The notes below the pieces were generated by a model. That model had not been told where the DNA came from, did no database searches, and saw only the letters and a list, made by a program, of their open reading frames with translations. Shown one piece after another: positions 37,362 through 44,171 of a stretch of DNA of 64,000 nucleotides. The stretch is taken from contig JAOSJT010000001.1 of the NCBI GenBank assembly GCA_027493955.1, positions 2,281,131-2,345,130 on the forward strand. Direction: 5' to 3'. How positions within the stretch are numbered: position 1 is the stretch's first letter; each line of letters begins with the position of its first letter. The DNA is from Bacteroidia bacterium (GTDB taxonomy: Bacteria > Bacteroidota > Ignavibacteria > SZUA-365). A program made the position numbers and the translations under genes.

Positions 37362-37373
37362 GTTGTCAGGTTG

Positions 37374-37574
37374 TCATTTGAGACCGGAGGAGTTCGGCAG
37401 AGGATGGTAGATCCTTCCTCGCTGACGCTCCCAGTAAGGGACGCGACGGCCGCGATCTTCAGGCGGGTGGACGGTTTGCCGTCCAGATTTCCTTTTTTCC
37501 AAGAAATCCTCCGTGTAGAAGAATTTCTCGCTTGCTCGATCAAGAATCCCAAAGTATATTGGAATCGGCATCAT
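37374..37574 (-). CDS. Possible small basic protein (66 residues)
   Basis: The ORF begins MMPIPIYFGILDRASEKFFY and continues with Arg-, Lys- and Pro-rich sequence (EDRGRRVPYWERQRGR). CGGGG lies before the tandem ATGs and a hairpin lies just after the stop, which gives weak support. A plus-strand ORF (37278-37577) covers the same DNA and also has a terminator after it, so which strand is coding is unclear. No family is recognised. Confidence 0.25.
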   Translation of the reverse strand: MMPIPIYFGILDRASEKFFYTEDFLEKRKSGRQTVHPPEDRGRRVPYWERQRGRIYHPLPNSSGLK

Positions 37575-37619
37575 TGACCCCGTCGTGAGCAGCGATAGAT
37601 TGCGAATGACGGAATTCTT

Positions 37620-37656
37620 ATAGGCCGATCTGTTAGCGCAGTCGGCCTATTTTGTT
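37620..37656 (+). terminator. Rho-independent terminator on the plus strand of the island
   Basis: A 9-bp stem ATAGGCCGA/TCGGCCTAT with a 13-nt loop is followed by TTTGTTT on the plus strand. No confident plus-strand gene precedes it, so it points to an unannotated transcript across about 37280-37620. Confidence 0.65.
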
Positions 37657-37863
37657 TGCCGAAAACAATCTACATGCACTTGCTGGGCGAAGCAAGCAGA
37701 ATCCCTATTAGGGTTTCACAAGTCAATTTAACGAAAGCCCGTAATCCCTTATTTTCATGGATTTTATAACTGAAAAAATTTTAATGTAGCACTTTAAGTA
37801 GTGAGGGATTCTGTAACCGCTATCGGCTAGAGTGTTACACGGTAGGAGAATCTGTCAATTCAA

Positions 37864-38058
37864 CTACCTCCTCACCGCCCACCGCACCCCATAATACAGC
37901 CCATACACCGCCAGCCCCGCCACGGCGACGGCGAGGATGATTACGACGGCCACCGTTGCCAGTCCCTTTCCGTCGCTGTAGCCGTGCGCGAGCGGTGGTG
38001 GAGCGCCACCAGCACCGCCCTCGGTTGTTGGCGGATCGCTGAGCTCCGTAGACAGCAT
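37864..38058 (-). CDS. Possible small membrane protein
   Basis: 64 residues: a polar Gly/Pro-rich head (TTEGGAGGAPPPLAHGYSDG), one transmembrane helix (VAVVIILAVAVAGLAVYGLYY) and a basic tail (RWAVRR). The topology is reasonable and the codon composition is GC-rich, unlike the surrounding island DNA. No clear Shine-Dalgarno is seen and the start is uncertain. It may be a separate acquisition within the island. Confidence 0.4.
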   Translation of the reverse strand: MLSTELSDPPTTEGGAGGAPPPLAHGYSDGKGLATVAVVIILAVAVAGLAVYGLYYGVRWAVRR

Positions 38059-38163
38059 CTGCGCCGTGTATGCCCTACTACGCTTGATCGCTGCGACGGT
38101 TATTGAACGTGTTTACCGTTGCTCGTCGGTGGGGTGCCGCTACAGCATGTAAACGGGATGAGT

Positions 38164-38589
38164 CTACTTTTTTTTTGGTAGTCTTGCCCTGCGCCGCCGC
38201 CTCTCCATTTCTTTCATGCAGACTTCCTTGATAAGCCCGAAGTACTCCCAACACTTGGATGCTCGTTCGGAGGAAACTCGATAATTTATATACCGGCAGT
38301 TGTTCGATTCGTCTCGCAACATCCGGTATAATACCGAAGCCTCACTGAGATAGGTTTTACACAGATGACCAAGAAGTTCATGGCGACTCATCCCAAGCGT
38401 TTTTCCATCCGCGAGATAGTCGGTCCAGCTTGAATACACCTTCCCATTATGGTGTAATGGGAATAGAGTTCCCTTGATATACTGGGCCGCCGCATAGAAT
38501 GCTATCGTCACTTCCCAATCCGGCCAGTTTTTGCCACGCTGTAGGTATGAACCGGCACCCTCGTTGTGCATTCCCCATTCAAGACTCAT
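38164..38589 (-). CDS. HEPN-like domain protein (putative toxin/RNase of an island pair)
   Basis: 141 residues, all-helical. WPDWEVTIAFYAAAQYIKGTLF, a histidine pair (LHHNGK), then a region ending LYRMLRDESNNCRY follow the pattern of HEPN-type proteins found with toxin-antitoxin and defence genes (W-x-V-T-x-x-F-Y-A-A at the start, Y-R-x-L...RY at the end). An R-x5-H word (Arg69 to His75) fits the R-x4-6-H RNase motif. The C-terminus is strongly basic and encoded across a nine-A run that could slip. It overlaps the upstream gene by 11 bases. The HEPN assignment is inference from pattern. Confidence 0.5.
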   Translation of the reverse strand: MSLEWGMHNEGAGSYLQRGKNWPDWEVTIAFYAAAQYIKGTLFPLHHNGKVYSSWTDYLADGKTLGMSRHELLGHLCKTYLSEASVLYRMLRDESNNCRYINYRVSSERASKCWEYFGLIKEVCMKEMERRRRRARLPKKK

Positions 38590-39187
38590 TGGCTTCCAGG
38601 TATGTATGCGACCGAATGTACCCGTCGACTCGCAACAGATCTGGATCCAGCGCCTCGCTATCTGCAGTAAAGGAAAATTGTATTTGATACGTTGGCTTTT
38701 GAAACCCCTGCTCTAAACAGACTACTTCTTTGTATGTCTCGAGAAATTCAGCGGAAACATACTCATTCTCAGGGAGAAAAATAAGTACCCGCATTTCATT
38801 GAATGCGAGTTCTTTCAGCAGTGCGCGAACAGGGTTGCATCCCCGATCCTCCAGTGCTCTCAAGACTATCCAAGTGTCCTCCGCAGCCTGTTGTGCGTTA
38901 GCTTCGGCCGTAGCTTTGATCATTTGGATTAGGTCGTTGAGCATTTCAGTAAATCTCTGTTCCCTGCCTCGATCTACGCCTTGTTTAAAAGCCTCGATCA
39001 TCTGGTTGGAGCTGTAGGAATCCTCCCCTGGCTCAGGACCGGTCCAATTCTGGGGATCTGCGTTTGGTTCAATTGAAGATTTGATCATATCAGTCGCGCT
39101 GATACAATCGGTATCCGGTCGACGACGAGTCTGAGCACCCACCGTGATCCTTTCCATAATATCTGATTTTTTGTGCTTCATGTGCAT
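38579..39187 (-). CDS. Partner protein of the HEPN-like gene (putative antitoxin or regulator)
   Basis: 202 residues. The polar N-terminal 60 residues look disordered. Residues 62-112 are a long amphipathic helix (FKQGVDRGREQRFTEMLNDL, then IKATAEANAQQAAED). The C-terminal 85 residues are an alpha/beta unit (NEMRVLIFLPENEYVSAEFL, IQFSFTADSEALDPDLLRVDG, ending SHTYLEANES). No known family is recognised. It lies first in the pair, overlaps the HEPN-like gene by 11 bases, and starts about 190 bp from the right island end. The gene order is typical of antitoxin followed by toxin. Confidence 0.5.
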   Translation of the reverse strand: MHMKHKKSDIMERITVGAQTRRRPDTDCISATDMIKSSIEPNADPQNWTGPEPGEDSYSSNQMIEAFKQGVDRGREQRFTEMLNDLIQMIKATAEANAQQAAEDTWIVLRALEDRGCNPVRALLKELAFNEMRVLIFLPENEYVSAEFLETYKEVVCLEQGFQKPTYQIQFSFTADSEALDPDLLRVDGYIRSHTYLEANES

Positions 39188-39334
39188 GCTCTATGATTAT
39201 TACACAGAGTCAGTCGCAACGAACAATAAGGTATGCATTTTGTATTCTGCTGTCAAGTCAATGGCTTGTACCCGCCTTGAGAACGGGGCTTCCCCGCGTT
39301 ATTCCTTCCGATGCAGAAAAACCGTGTTTGGTCT

Positions 39335-39374
39335 AAAACGAAAACGGCGAAACCTTGTTGATTTCGCCGTTTTC
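39335..39374 (-). terminator. Terminator of tRNA-Gln
   Basis: The stem AAAACGGCGAAA/TTTCGCCGTTTT is followed by CGTTTTA on the minus strand, a few bases after the tRNA 3' end. Confidence 0.85.
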
Positions 39375-39426
39375 CTGCTGCCCCTCTAGGGCTCGAACCT
39401 AGACTTTTCTGATCCAGAGTCAGACG
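39335..39426 (-). repeat. Right attachment-site repeat (within tRNA-Gln and its terminator)
   Basis: A 92-bp copy matching 35058-35149 at 90 positions. The two differences lie at 39374-39375, between the terminator stem and the tRNA 3' end. The repeat includes everything from the anticodon arm to the terminator. Confidence 0.88.
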
Positions 39427-39450
39427 TGTTGCCAATTACACCAAGGGGCA
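39378..39450 (-). tRNA. tRNA-Gln (anticodon CTG)
   Basis: The 73-nt sequence folds into a full cloverleaf. Acceptor TGCCCCT/AGGGGCA, D-arm GTGT-AATTGGCA-ACAC, anticodon arm TCTGA-CTCTGGA-TCAGA with CTG at positions 34-36, T-arm CTAGG-TTCGAGC-CCTAG, and G as discriminator. CCA is not encoded. It reads CAG codons. Its 3' half is the integration site of the adjacent island. Confidence 0.95.
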
Positions 39451-39766
39451 ATCACTATGTTCACTAATATAGCACCTCTGCCGTTCAGAGGCAAGTCTTC
39501 GGAGCGATGAATCTGCTGTTCGGCCACATTTTTTCTGTGCGGGTGCGATCGTGACGACAACGGCGATGATGGCTGGCGTCCGCTCGTGCGTGTGTTTCGT
39601 TTCGATGCGCAACCGGCTGTCTGCACCCTGGACACCGATGCCGGAAAAACAGCCTGTCCGACGCGATGCGTGACGGAGACTTATCGGTTGCTCCATATTT
39701 CGTTGGAAGCATCGCACCCCTGCGATACAGGACCAGTTCATCCTCGTAGGGCAAAACTCTCGCCCG
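39451..39766. other. Spacer upstream of tRNA-Gln
   Basis: 316 bases between the tRNA and the stop of the thioredoxin-like gene. Both are on the minus strand, so it should hold the tRNA promoter. Overlapping ORFs on both strands are not protein-like. Confidence 0.4.
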
Positions 39767-40429
39767 CTATTTCGGCGGCTGCGGATCCGCCTGCGGCTGC
39801 GGGTGTTCGTGATCGTGGGGATGCGGCGGATGATGGCCGTCGGGATGATGCGCGCCGGGATCATGCTGCCCTTCATGCTGCTGGACGCTTCCGTCGGGAT
39901 GCTCGATGGTGATGGGCGGAGGAGGAAGCTGCGGCGGCGGCGGAGCGGCCTTGCCCGCGTTGGGATCAATGATGCCGAGCATGTCCTTTTCCAGACTGGC
40001 CATGGGCGCTTCCACGATGCGGCCGATTTCCTTCCCGCCGCGCAAAAATATGAAGGTCGGAACGCGCTCGATGGTGTAGCGCTGCGCGACACCGTCCGGA
40101 TCGCGTTTCGAGCGGTCCACACCGATCAGTATGAGTTTCTCGGGTGCGATGTTCTTTGCCTGAAGTATGCGAATCATGCGCGGGACTTCGCGCTTGCTGT
40201 CGGAACACCAGGTCCCGAGAACACAGAGAATTTCCACGTCGCCCATGTGCGCGGGAATCGCGTTCGCGTACTCCGGCTGCGGCGCGTAGGCAAGGAAATC
40301 CTCGGTGAACCAACCGGGTAATTCGATCATATCCGCGATGCTCATGGGTCCGATGATATCCGGCGCCTGCGCGGCTGCGCTGCCGGTACACAGGAACAGT
40401 GCGGTGATGAGGAGAAAAATCGTCTTCAT
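39767..40429 (-). CDS. Exported thioredoxin-like protein with His-rich tail
   Basis: 220 residues. A signal peptide (MKTIFLLITALFLCTGSAAAQ) leads to a thioredoxin fold with LCVLGTWCSDSKREVPRMI, a CxxS rather than CxxC active site, and the cis-proline VPTFIFLRGGKEIGRIVE. The last ~55 residues are Pro/His-rich (PGAHHPDGHHPPHPHDHEHP), a probable Ni/Zn/Cu-binding tail. A CxxS site favours mixed-disulfide trapping or isomerisation over full reduction. It lies 28 bp downstream of NAD kinase on the same strand. Confidence 0.75.
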   Translation of the reverse strand: MKTIFLLITALFLCTGSAAAQAPDIIGPMSIADMIELPGWFTEDFLAYAPQPEYANAIPAHMGDVEILCVLGTWCSDSKREVPRMIRILQAKNIAPEKLILIGVDRSKRDPDGVAQRYTIERVPTFIFLRGGKEIGRIVEAPMASLEKDMLGIIDPNAGKAAPPPPQLPPPPITIEHPDGSVQQHEGQHDPGAHHPDGHHPPHPHDHEHPQPQADPQPPK

Positions 40430-40457
40430 GCTTCTATCCGATGATGATTGTTCAGCG

Positions 40458-41378
40458 TTATTGTGCAGTGTGGTGATGTATGGGCAGCTGCATTCTGCCG
40501 TCCTGCGCCCAACTGAGTTTGGTGCGCAGTGTTTCAAAATAATTCGGCCCGAGGTTCTTGATCAAGGCAGCGCTGTGTCGCCCCCGTGAAATCTCCATCG
40601 CGGTCTCGCGCGCGTCGTGCACCACCGGCTGGCCGTCGTTCATCACCATGAGCATGCCCTCGTCCGTGCTCGCACGGAGGGTGATGACGCTGCTTCCGGG
40701 CACGATCACCGGACGCGCCGTCAACGTATGCGCACTGATCGGACTGATGATGATCACTTCGCTGGACGGCACGACCACGGGGCCGCCTGTCGCCAGAGAA
40801 TAGGCGGTGGAACCGGTGGGGGTGGAAATAATGATACCATCCGCAAGAAAAGACGCGAGGAATTCGCCGTTGACCCACGCGTCGATTCCGATGATTTTCG
40901 CCGTCCCGCTCTTTCCGATGACGATGTCATTGAGCGCAGAAATCTCCTGCGGCACACCCTCGATCCGTCCGGTGATGGTCATGCGCCGCTCCACCGTGTG
41001 GCGGTCCTGAAGAATCTGCCCGATGGCCCAGGGTACTTCGGGAACGGATACATCGGCCAGAAAACCCAGCTTCCCGAGATTCACTCCCAGCACGGGAGTG
41101 TCCCACGGCAGCGTCCATTGCAGCGCCATGAGCATGGTTCCGTCCCCGCCGAAGGTGACGGCAAAATCCGATTGCCTGCCGAGCTCGGCACGTGTGGCCA
41201 CGGCACCGGACGAATCCTCGTCGGGGCTGAATCCGAGCATGCCGGCGATGTCCGTTTCCACAAGGAAGGCGATCTCGTGTTCCTCGAGAAACTGTATGGT
41301 GCTGTGTACCGCTTCCACCGCTGCCGGCTTCCCGGCATTGCCGAAAAGGCCGAATACCACGCTGTCTGCTGTTGTCAT
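40458..41378 (-). CDS. nadK: NAD kinase
   Basis: A 306-residue ATP-NAD kinase making NADP+. The motifs are FAVTFGGDGTMLMAL (GGDG), VLGVNLGKLGFLAD (NxGxxGFL), LNDIVIGK, and DGIIISTPTGSTAYSLATGGP. The start at 41378 precedes the beta strand VVFGLFGNAGKP; the frame extends upstream through unconserved sequence. About 230 bases separate it from the NifU-like gene, containing a short TTCACT-type pyrimidine repeat but no terminator I can see. Confidence 0.95.
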   Translation of the reverse strand: MTTADSVVFGLFGNAGKPAAVEAVHSTIQFLEEHEIAFLVETDIAGMLGFSPDEDSSGAVATRAELGRQSDFAVTFGGDGTMLMALQWTLPWDTPVLGVNLGKLGFLADVSVPEVPWAIGQILQDRHTVERRMTITGRIEGVPQEISALNDIVIGKSGTAKIIGIDAWVNGEFLASFLADGIIISTPTGSTAYSLATGGPVVVPSSEVIIISPISAHTLTARPVIVPGSSVITLRASTDEGMLMVMNDGQPVVHDARETAMEISRGRHSAALIKNLGPNYFETLRTKLSWAQDGRMQLPIHHHTAQ

Positions 41379-41576
41379 GCTCTCACGCTCCGCGGCAAGT
41401 CCGTGTGAAGAGACCAAAATGCAATGTCCGGAAAAAACAGAGGTCAGACAATGAACGTAGAGGGCTCCGCGAAAAGAAGAGGACATCCGCGTCAGTCTGC
41501 AAGCCGCCACACGGGATCGGCGTTGCACAGAGCTCGTATCCGTCCCGAACACTCACACAGGGCGCCCGAACAGATC

Positions 41577-41622
41577 TCTTCACTCTTTACCCTCTACTCT
41601 TCACCATCTATACCATCTCGAT
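41577..41622. repeat. Short pyrimidine repeat between nadK and the NifU-like gene
   Basis: CTCTTCACTCTTTACCCTCTACTCTTCACC resembles the repeat units at 1511-1641 and 9241-9358 but is shorter and lacks the purine arm. It overlaps the 3' end of the NifU-like gene. Confidence 0.4.
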
Positions 41623-41853
41623 ACGCTTGATTCCCGGCAGCGCAAGCATGAGCAAGCGCTCGACGCCGGCGCGGAGCGTCATGAGCGCCATGGGGCATTG
41701 CGCGCATTCACCGAGAAATCGCACTTCGACAATACCCTCATGATCGACGTCCACGAGCATGATGTCGCCCCCATCCTCGCGAAAATGGGGACGCATGTCT
41801 TCAAGCGAGCGCTCGATAATCTGCCGGGCCTGCCCGATATCGTCAATTGCCAT
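41608..41853 (-). CDS. NifU-like C-terminal domain Fe-S carrier
   Basis: An 81-residue single-domain Nfu protein. It has the redox CxxC pair in FLGECAQCPMALMTLRAGVE, and the N-terminal helix ARQIIERSLEDMRPHFREDGG is typical. Two Nfu monomers bind one 4Fe-4S cluster through the CxxC. It begins 6 bases after the stop of the Mrp gene, so the two Fe-S delivery proteins form an operon. Confidence 0.92.
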   Translation of the reverse strand: MAIDDIGQARQIIERSLEDMRPHFREDGGDIMLVDVDHEGIVEVRFLGECAQCPMALMTLRAGVERLLMLALPGIKRIEMV

Positions 41854-41859
41854 GCCGCC

Positions 41860-42966
41860 TCACAGGGAAATATCGATGGAGGGAGTTCCCGGTTCGGTCA
41901 GATTGCGCTGACTGACGCTGCCGGCAAGTTGCAGCGCGGCGTCCATGAAGCTTTTCGCGACAGCGCTCTCCGGTTCGAGTACGACGATGGGCGTCCCCTG
42001 ATCACCTCCCTCGCGCACACGCGTGGTGAGCGGAATTTCGCCGAGGAAGGGTACATGCAGCTCTTCCGCCGTGGCGCGGCCGCCGCCGTGATGGAAAATC
42101 TCGTCGCGATGTCCGCACTGACTGCAGACGTGGTAGCTCATGTTTTCGACCATGCCGAGGATGGGGACGGCCACTTTCTCGAACATACGGAATCCTTTGC
42201 GCGCATCCGCCAGCGCTATGTCCTGCGGGGTTGTGACAATCACGGCTCCCGTAAGCGGAAGGGACTGGCTGAGCGTGAGCTGTATATCACCGGTACCCGG
42301 AGGGAGATCGAAGAGCAGATAATCGAGGTCTTCCCAGTCCACGTCGGTGAGGAACTGCTTCAGTGCGCCCCCGGCCATGGGGCCACGCCAGATGAGGGCG
42401 TCTTCGGGCCGCACGAGAAAACCGATGGACATGAGCTGCACGCCGTAGCGTTCCGTCGGCAGCAGACGCGTCTTCTCCCCGTCGCGATAGGCGCGCGGTT
42501 GCTCGTCCACCTTCATCATCAGCGGAATGCTCGGACCGTAAATATCGGCGTCGATAAGTCCCACCGTGGCGCCGCTCTGTGCCAGCGCGACGGCCAGATT
42601 GACGGCGACAGTGGATTTTCCCACACCGCCCTTCCCGCTGGCGACGGCGATAGTGTTTTTCACACCGGGCAGTATCCCGCGTGTAGCGACGTCCGCTGAT
42701 GCGGGAATCTCCGTCAGTGATGTAATGGTCACCGTACCCAGATGAGGGAGATGCTTCGAAAGTGCTGCGCGGACTACCTCCTCGAACGCCGACGCAACGG
42801 CCAGTTTCGGTACCCGGTACACCAGGGTACACTGCAGGTCGGTCCCCTCGATGACCACATCGCGTACCATGCCGGCTGCGACCATGTCTATTGTCATGTA
42901 TGGAGCCGACACCACGCTCAACGCGGTGAGGACGTCCTGTTCATTGAAATACGATTGCTGAGTCAT
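41860..42966 (-). CDS. Mrp/ApbC-type Fe-S cluster carrier ATPase
   Basis: 368 residues. An N-terminal MIP18/DUF59 domain (DVLTALSVV...) is followed by a P-loop ATPase of the Mrp/NBP35 family. It has the deviant Walker A GKGGVGKSTVAVNLA, DADIYGPSIP, LLFDLPPGTGDIQLTL, and the cluster-binding CSQCGH. GGAGAATGC precedes the ATG at 42966. It transfers Fe-S clusters to apo-proteins, and the neighbouring Nfu gene supports that role. Confidence 0.94.
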   Translation of the reverse strand: MTQQSYFNEQDVLTALSVVSAPYMTIDMVAAGMVRDVVIEGTDLQCTLVYRVPKLAVASAFEEVVRAALSKHLPHLGTVTITSLTEIPASADVATRGILPGVKNTIAVASGKGGVGKSTVAVNLAVALAQSGATVGLIDADIYGPSIPLMMKVDEQPRAYRDGEKTRLLPTERYGVQLMSIGFLVRPEDALIWRGPMAGGALKQFLTDVDWEDLDYLLFDLPPGTGDIQLTLSQSLPLTGAVIVTTPQDIALADARKGFRMFEKVAVPILGMVENMSYHVCSQCGHRDEIFHHGGGRATAEELHVPFLGEIPLTTRVREGGDQGTPIVVLEPESAVAKSFMDAALQLAGSVSQRNLTEPGTPSIDISL

Positions 42967-43071
42967 GCATTCTCCTGAAACTCTATGCCGGCTGTGCGGC
43001 AGATGCGTTGAAATGTTGTCAGCGTGTCCGACACGAACGCCGGGAAAGAACATCGCGGCGTCCGCAGTCGT

Positions 43072-44157
43072 TCAGGCGCTTTTCTCGACCCGCAGCGGAA
43101 GTTGGAGGACGAAGGTGGCCCCCTTCCCGAGCACGGATTCGACTTCGATATTTCCGTCGTGTTCCTTCATAATGAAATAGCTCAACGTCAGACCGAGACC
43201 TGTGCCCCGCCCGCTGCGCGAAGCACTGAAAAAGGGATCGAAGAGATGCTTCATCTGTTCTTCCGATACACCCGGTCCTGAATCGGTGACGCGCACGGTC
43301 ACCATTCCGTCGGCTGACGCACCGTGGATACTGATGGATCCGCCGCCGGGCATCTCGTTCAGCGCGTTGGTTATGACGTTGTGGAATACCTGCACGAGCA
43401 TGTCGTGATTTCCCGTGACCATGAGCGCTTCGGCGGGAAAGTGCACATCGATGCGCACGTGCCGCATATTACTGTGTGTGGATGCGGCGTCTATGGCCTC
43501 GGATACCACACCGGACACGTTGACCGCTTTTCGGATGAAACGCCCTGCCGGCTTACCGAGGGACAGAAGGTTCTCGACTATCAGTCCGGCCTTTCGCAGA
43601 CCGGTGGTAATCGTATGCAGACATTTCTCGCGCACATCAGGCGTAAGACGATCATCGGAAAGCAGTTGCGCGGCGCTCAGTGCGTAGCTCAACGGATTGC
43701 GCAGCTCGTGCGCGATGCCGTCGGCAAGTATACCGATTTTCGCCAGTTTGCGTGATTGCTGCAACTCACCCTCGAGATTGATTCTGTCGGCGATGTCGTA
43801 TTCCATAGCAACGAAGCCGCTCCCGCTGTCGGTATCCACGCGGGACCAATGGCCGTGCACATGGACGACTGTTCCGTCGCCCCTGACACGCTCGCTCTCG
43901 CCTTCCCAACGCCCGGAAGCGTGCAGCACCCGCAGGATTTCATTCCTGAAGGAGTAGTTGAAGGCCGGACACTCCGTGACCGGGACACCGACGCACTCGG
44001 CTTCGGTCCGGCCATAGAGTTGCAGTGCCGCACTGTTCAGCCAGCGTATGCCGCCGGCTGCGTCGAGCAACACCACCGCATGATGCAGCGCGTCGAGAAT
44101 CGCGCGTGTTTGCAGGCCGGTGGACGGATCATAGGAGTCGGGGAGGTTCAGATTCAT
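43072..44157 (-). CDS. PAS-domain sensor histidine kinase (NtrB-like)
   Basis: 361 residues, without transmembrane segments. A PAS domain (about 15-130; AVVLLDAAGGIRWLNSAA) is followed by HisKA with IADGIAHELRNPLSYALSAAQ and HATPase (HNVITNALNEMPGG, VTDSGPGVSEEQ, GRGTGLGLTLSYFIM). Architecture and position resemble NtrB/AtoS-type soluble kinases. Its start is 14 bases after the stop of a response regulator gene, so the two are a two-component pair. Confidence 0.92.
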   Translation of the reverse strand: MNLNLPDSYDPSTGLQTRAILDALHHAVVLLDAAGGIRWLNSAALQLYGRTEAECVGVPVTECPAFNYSFRNEILRVLHASGRWEGESERVRGDGTVVHVHGHWSRVDTDSGSGFVAMEYDIADRINLEGELQQSRKLAKIGILADGIAHELRNPLSYALSAAQLLSDDRLTPDVREKCLHTITTGLRKAGLIVENLLSLGKPAGRFIRKAVNVSGVVSEAIDAASTHSNMRHVRIDVHFPAEALMVTGNHDMLVQVFHNVITNALNEMPGGGSISIHGASADGMVTVRVTDSGPGVSEEQMKHLFDPFFSASRSGRGTGLGLTLSYFIMKEHDGNIEVESVLGKGATFVLQLPLRVEKSA

Positions 44158-44171
44158 CGGGATGCGGTGCT

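Larger units (their letters stand above)
35058..39426. mobile_element. Small genomic island integrated in tRNA-Gln, without integrase
   Basis: Two copies of a 92-bp sequence (35058-35149 and 39335-39426, two mismatches) bound the stretch. Each copy holds the 3' half of tRNA-Gln plus its terminator. The right copy completes the functional tRNA; the left copy is the displaced 3' end, the usual outcome of site-specific integration at a tRNA 3' end. One unit is 4277 bp. The interior is visibly AT-richer than its flanks. It encodes a secreted protein, small ORFs and an HEPN-like pair but no recognisable recombinase, so mobilisation would need help from elsewhere. Confidence 0.85.

Noticed and set aside
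37278..37577. 99-residue plus-strand ORF in the island as a confident gene
   Set aside because: No clear ribosome-binding site or recognisable protein features; kept only as part of a finding about overlapping transcripts.
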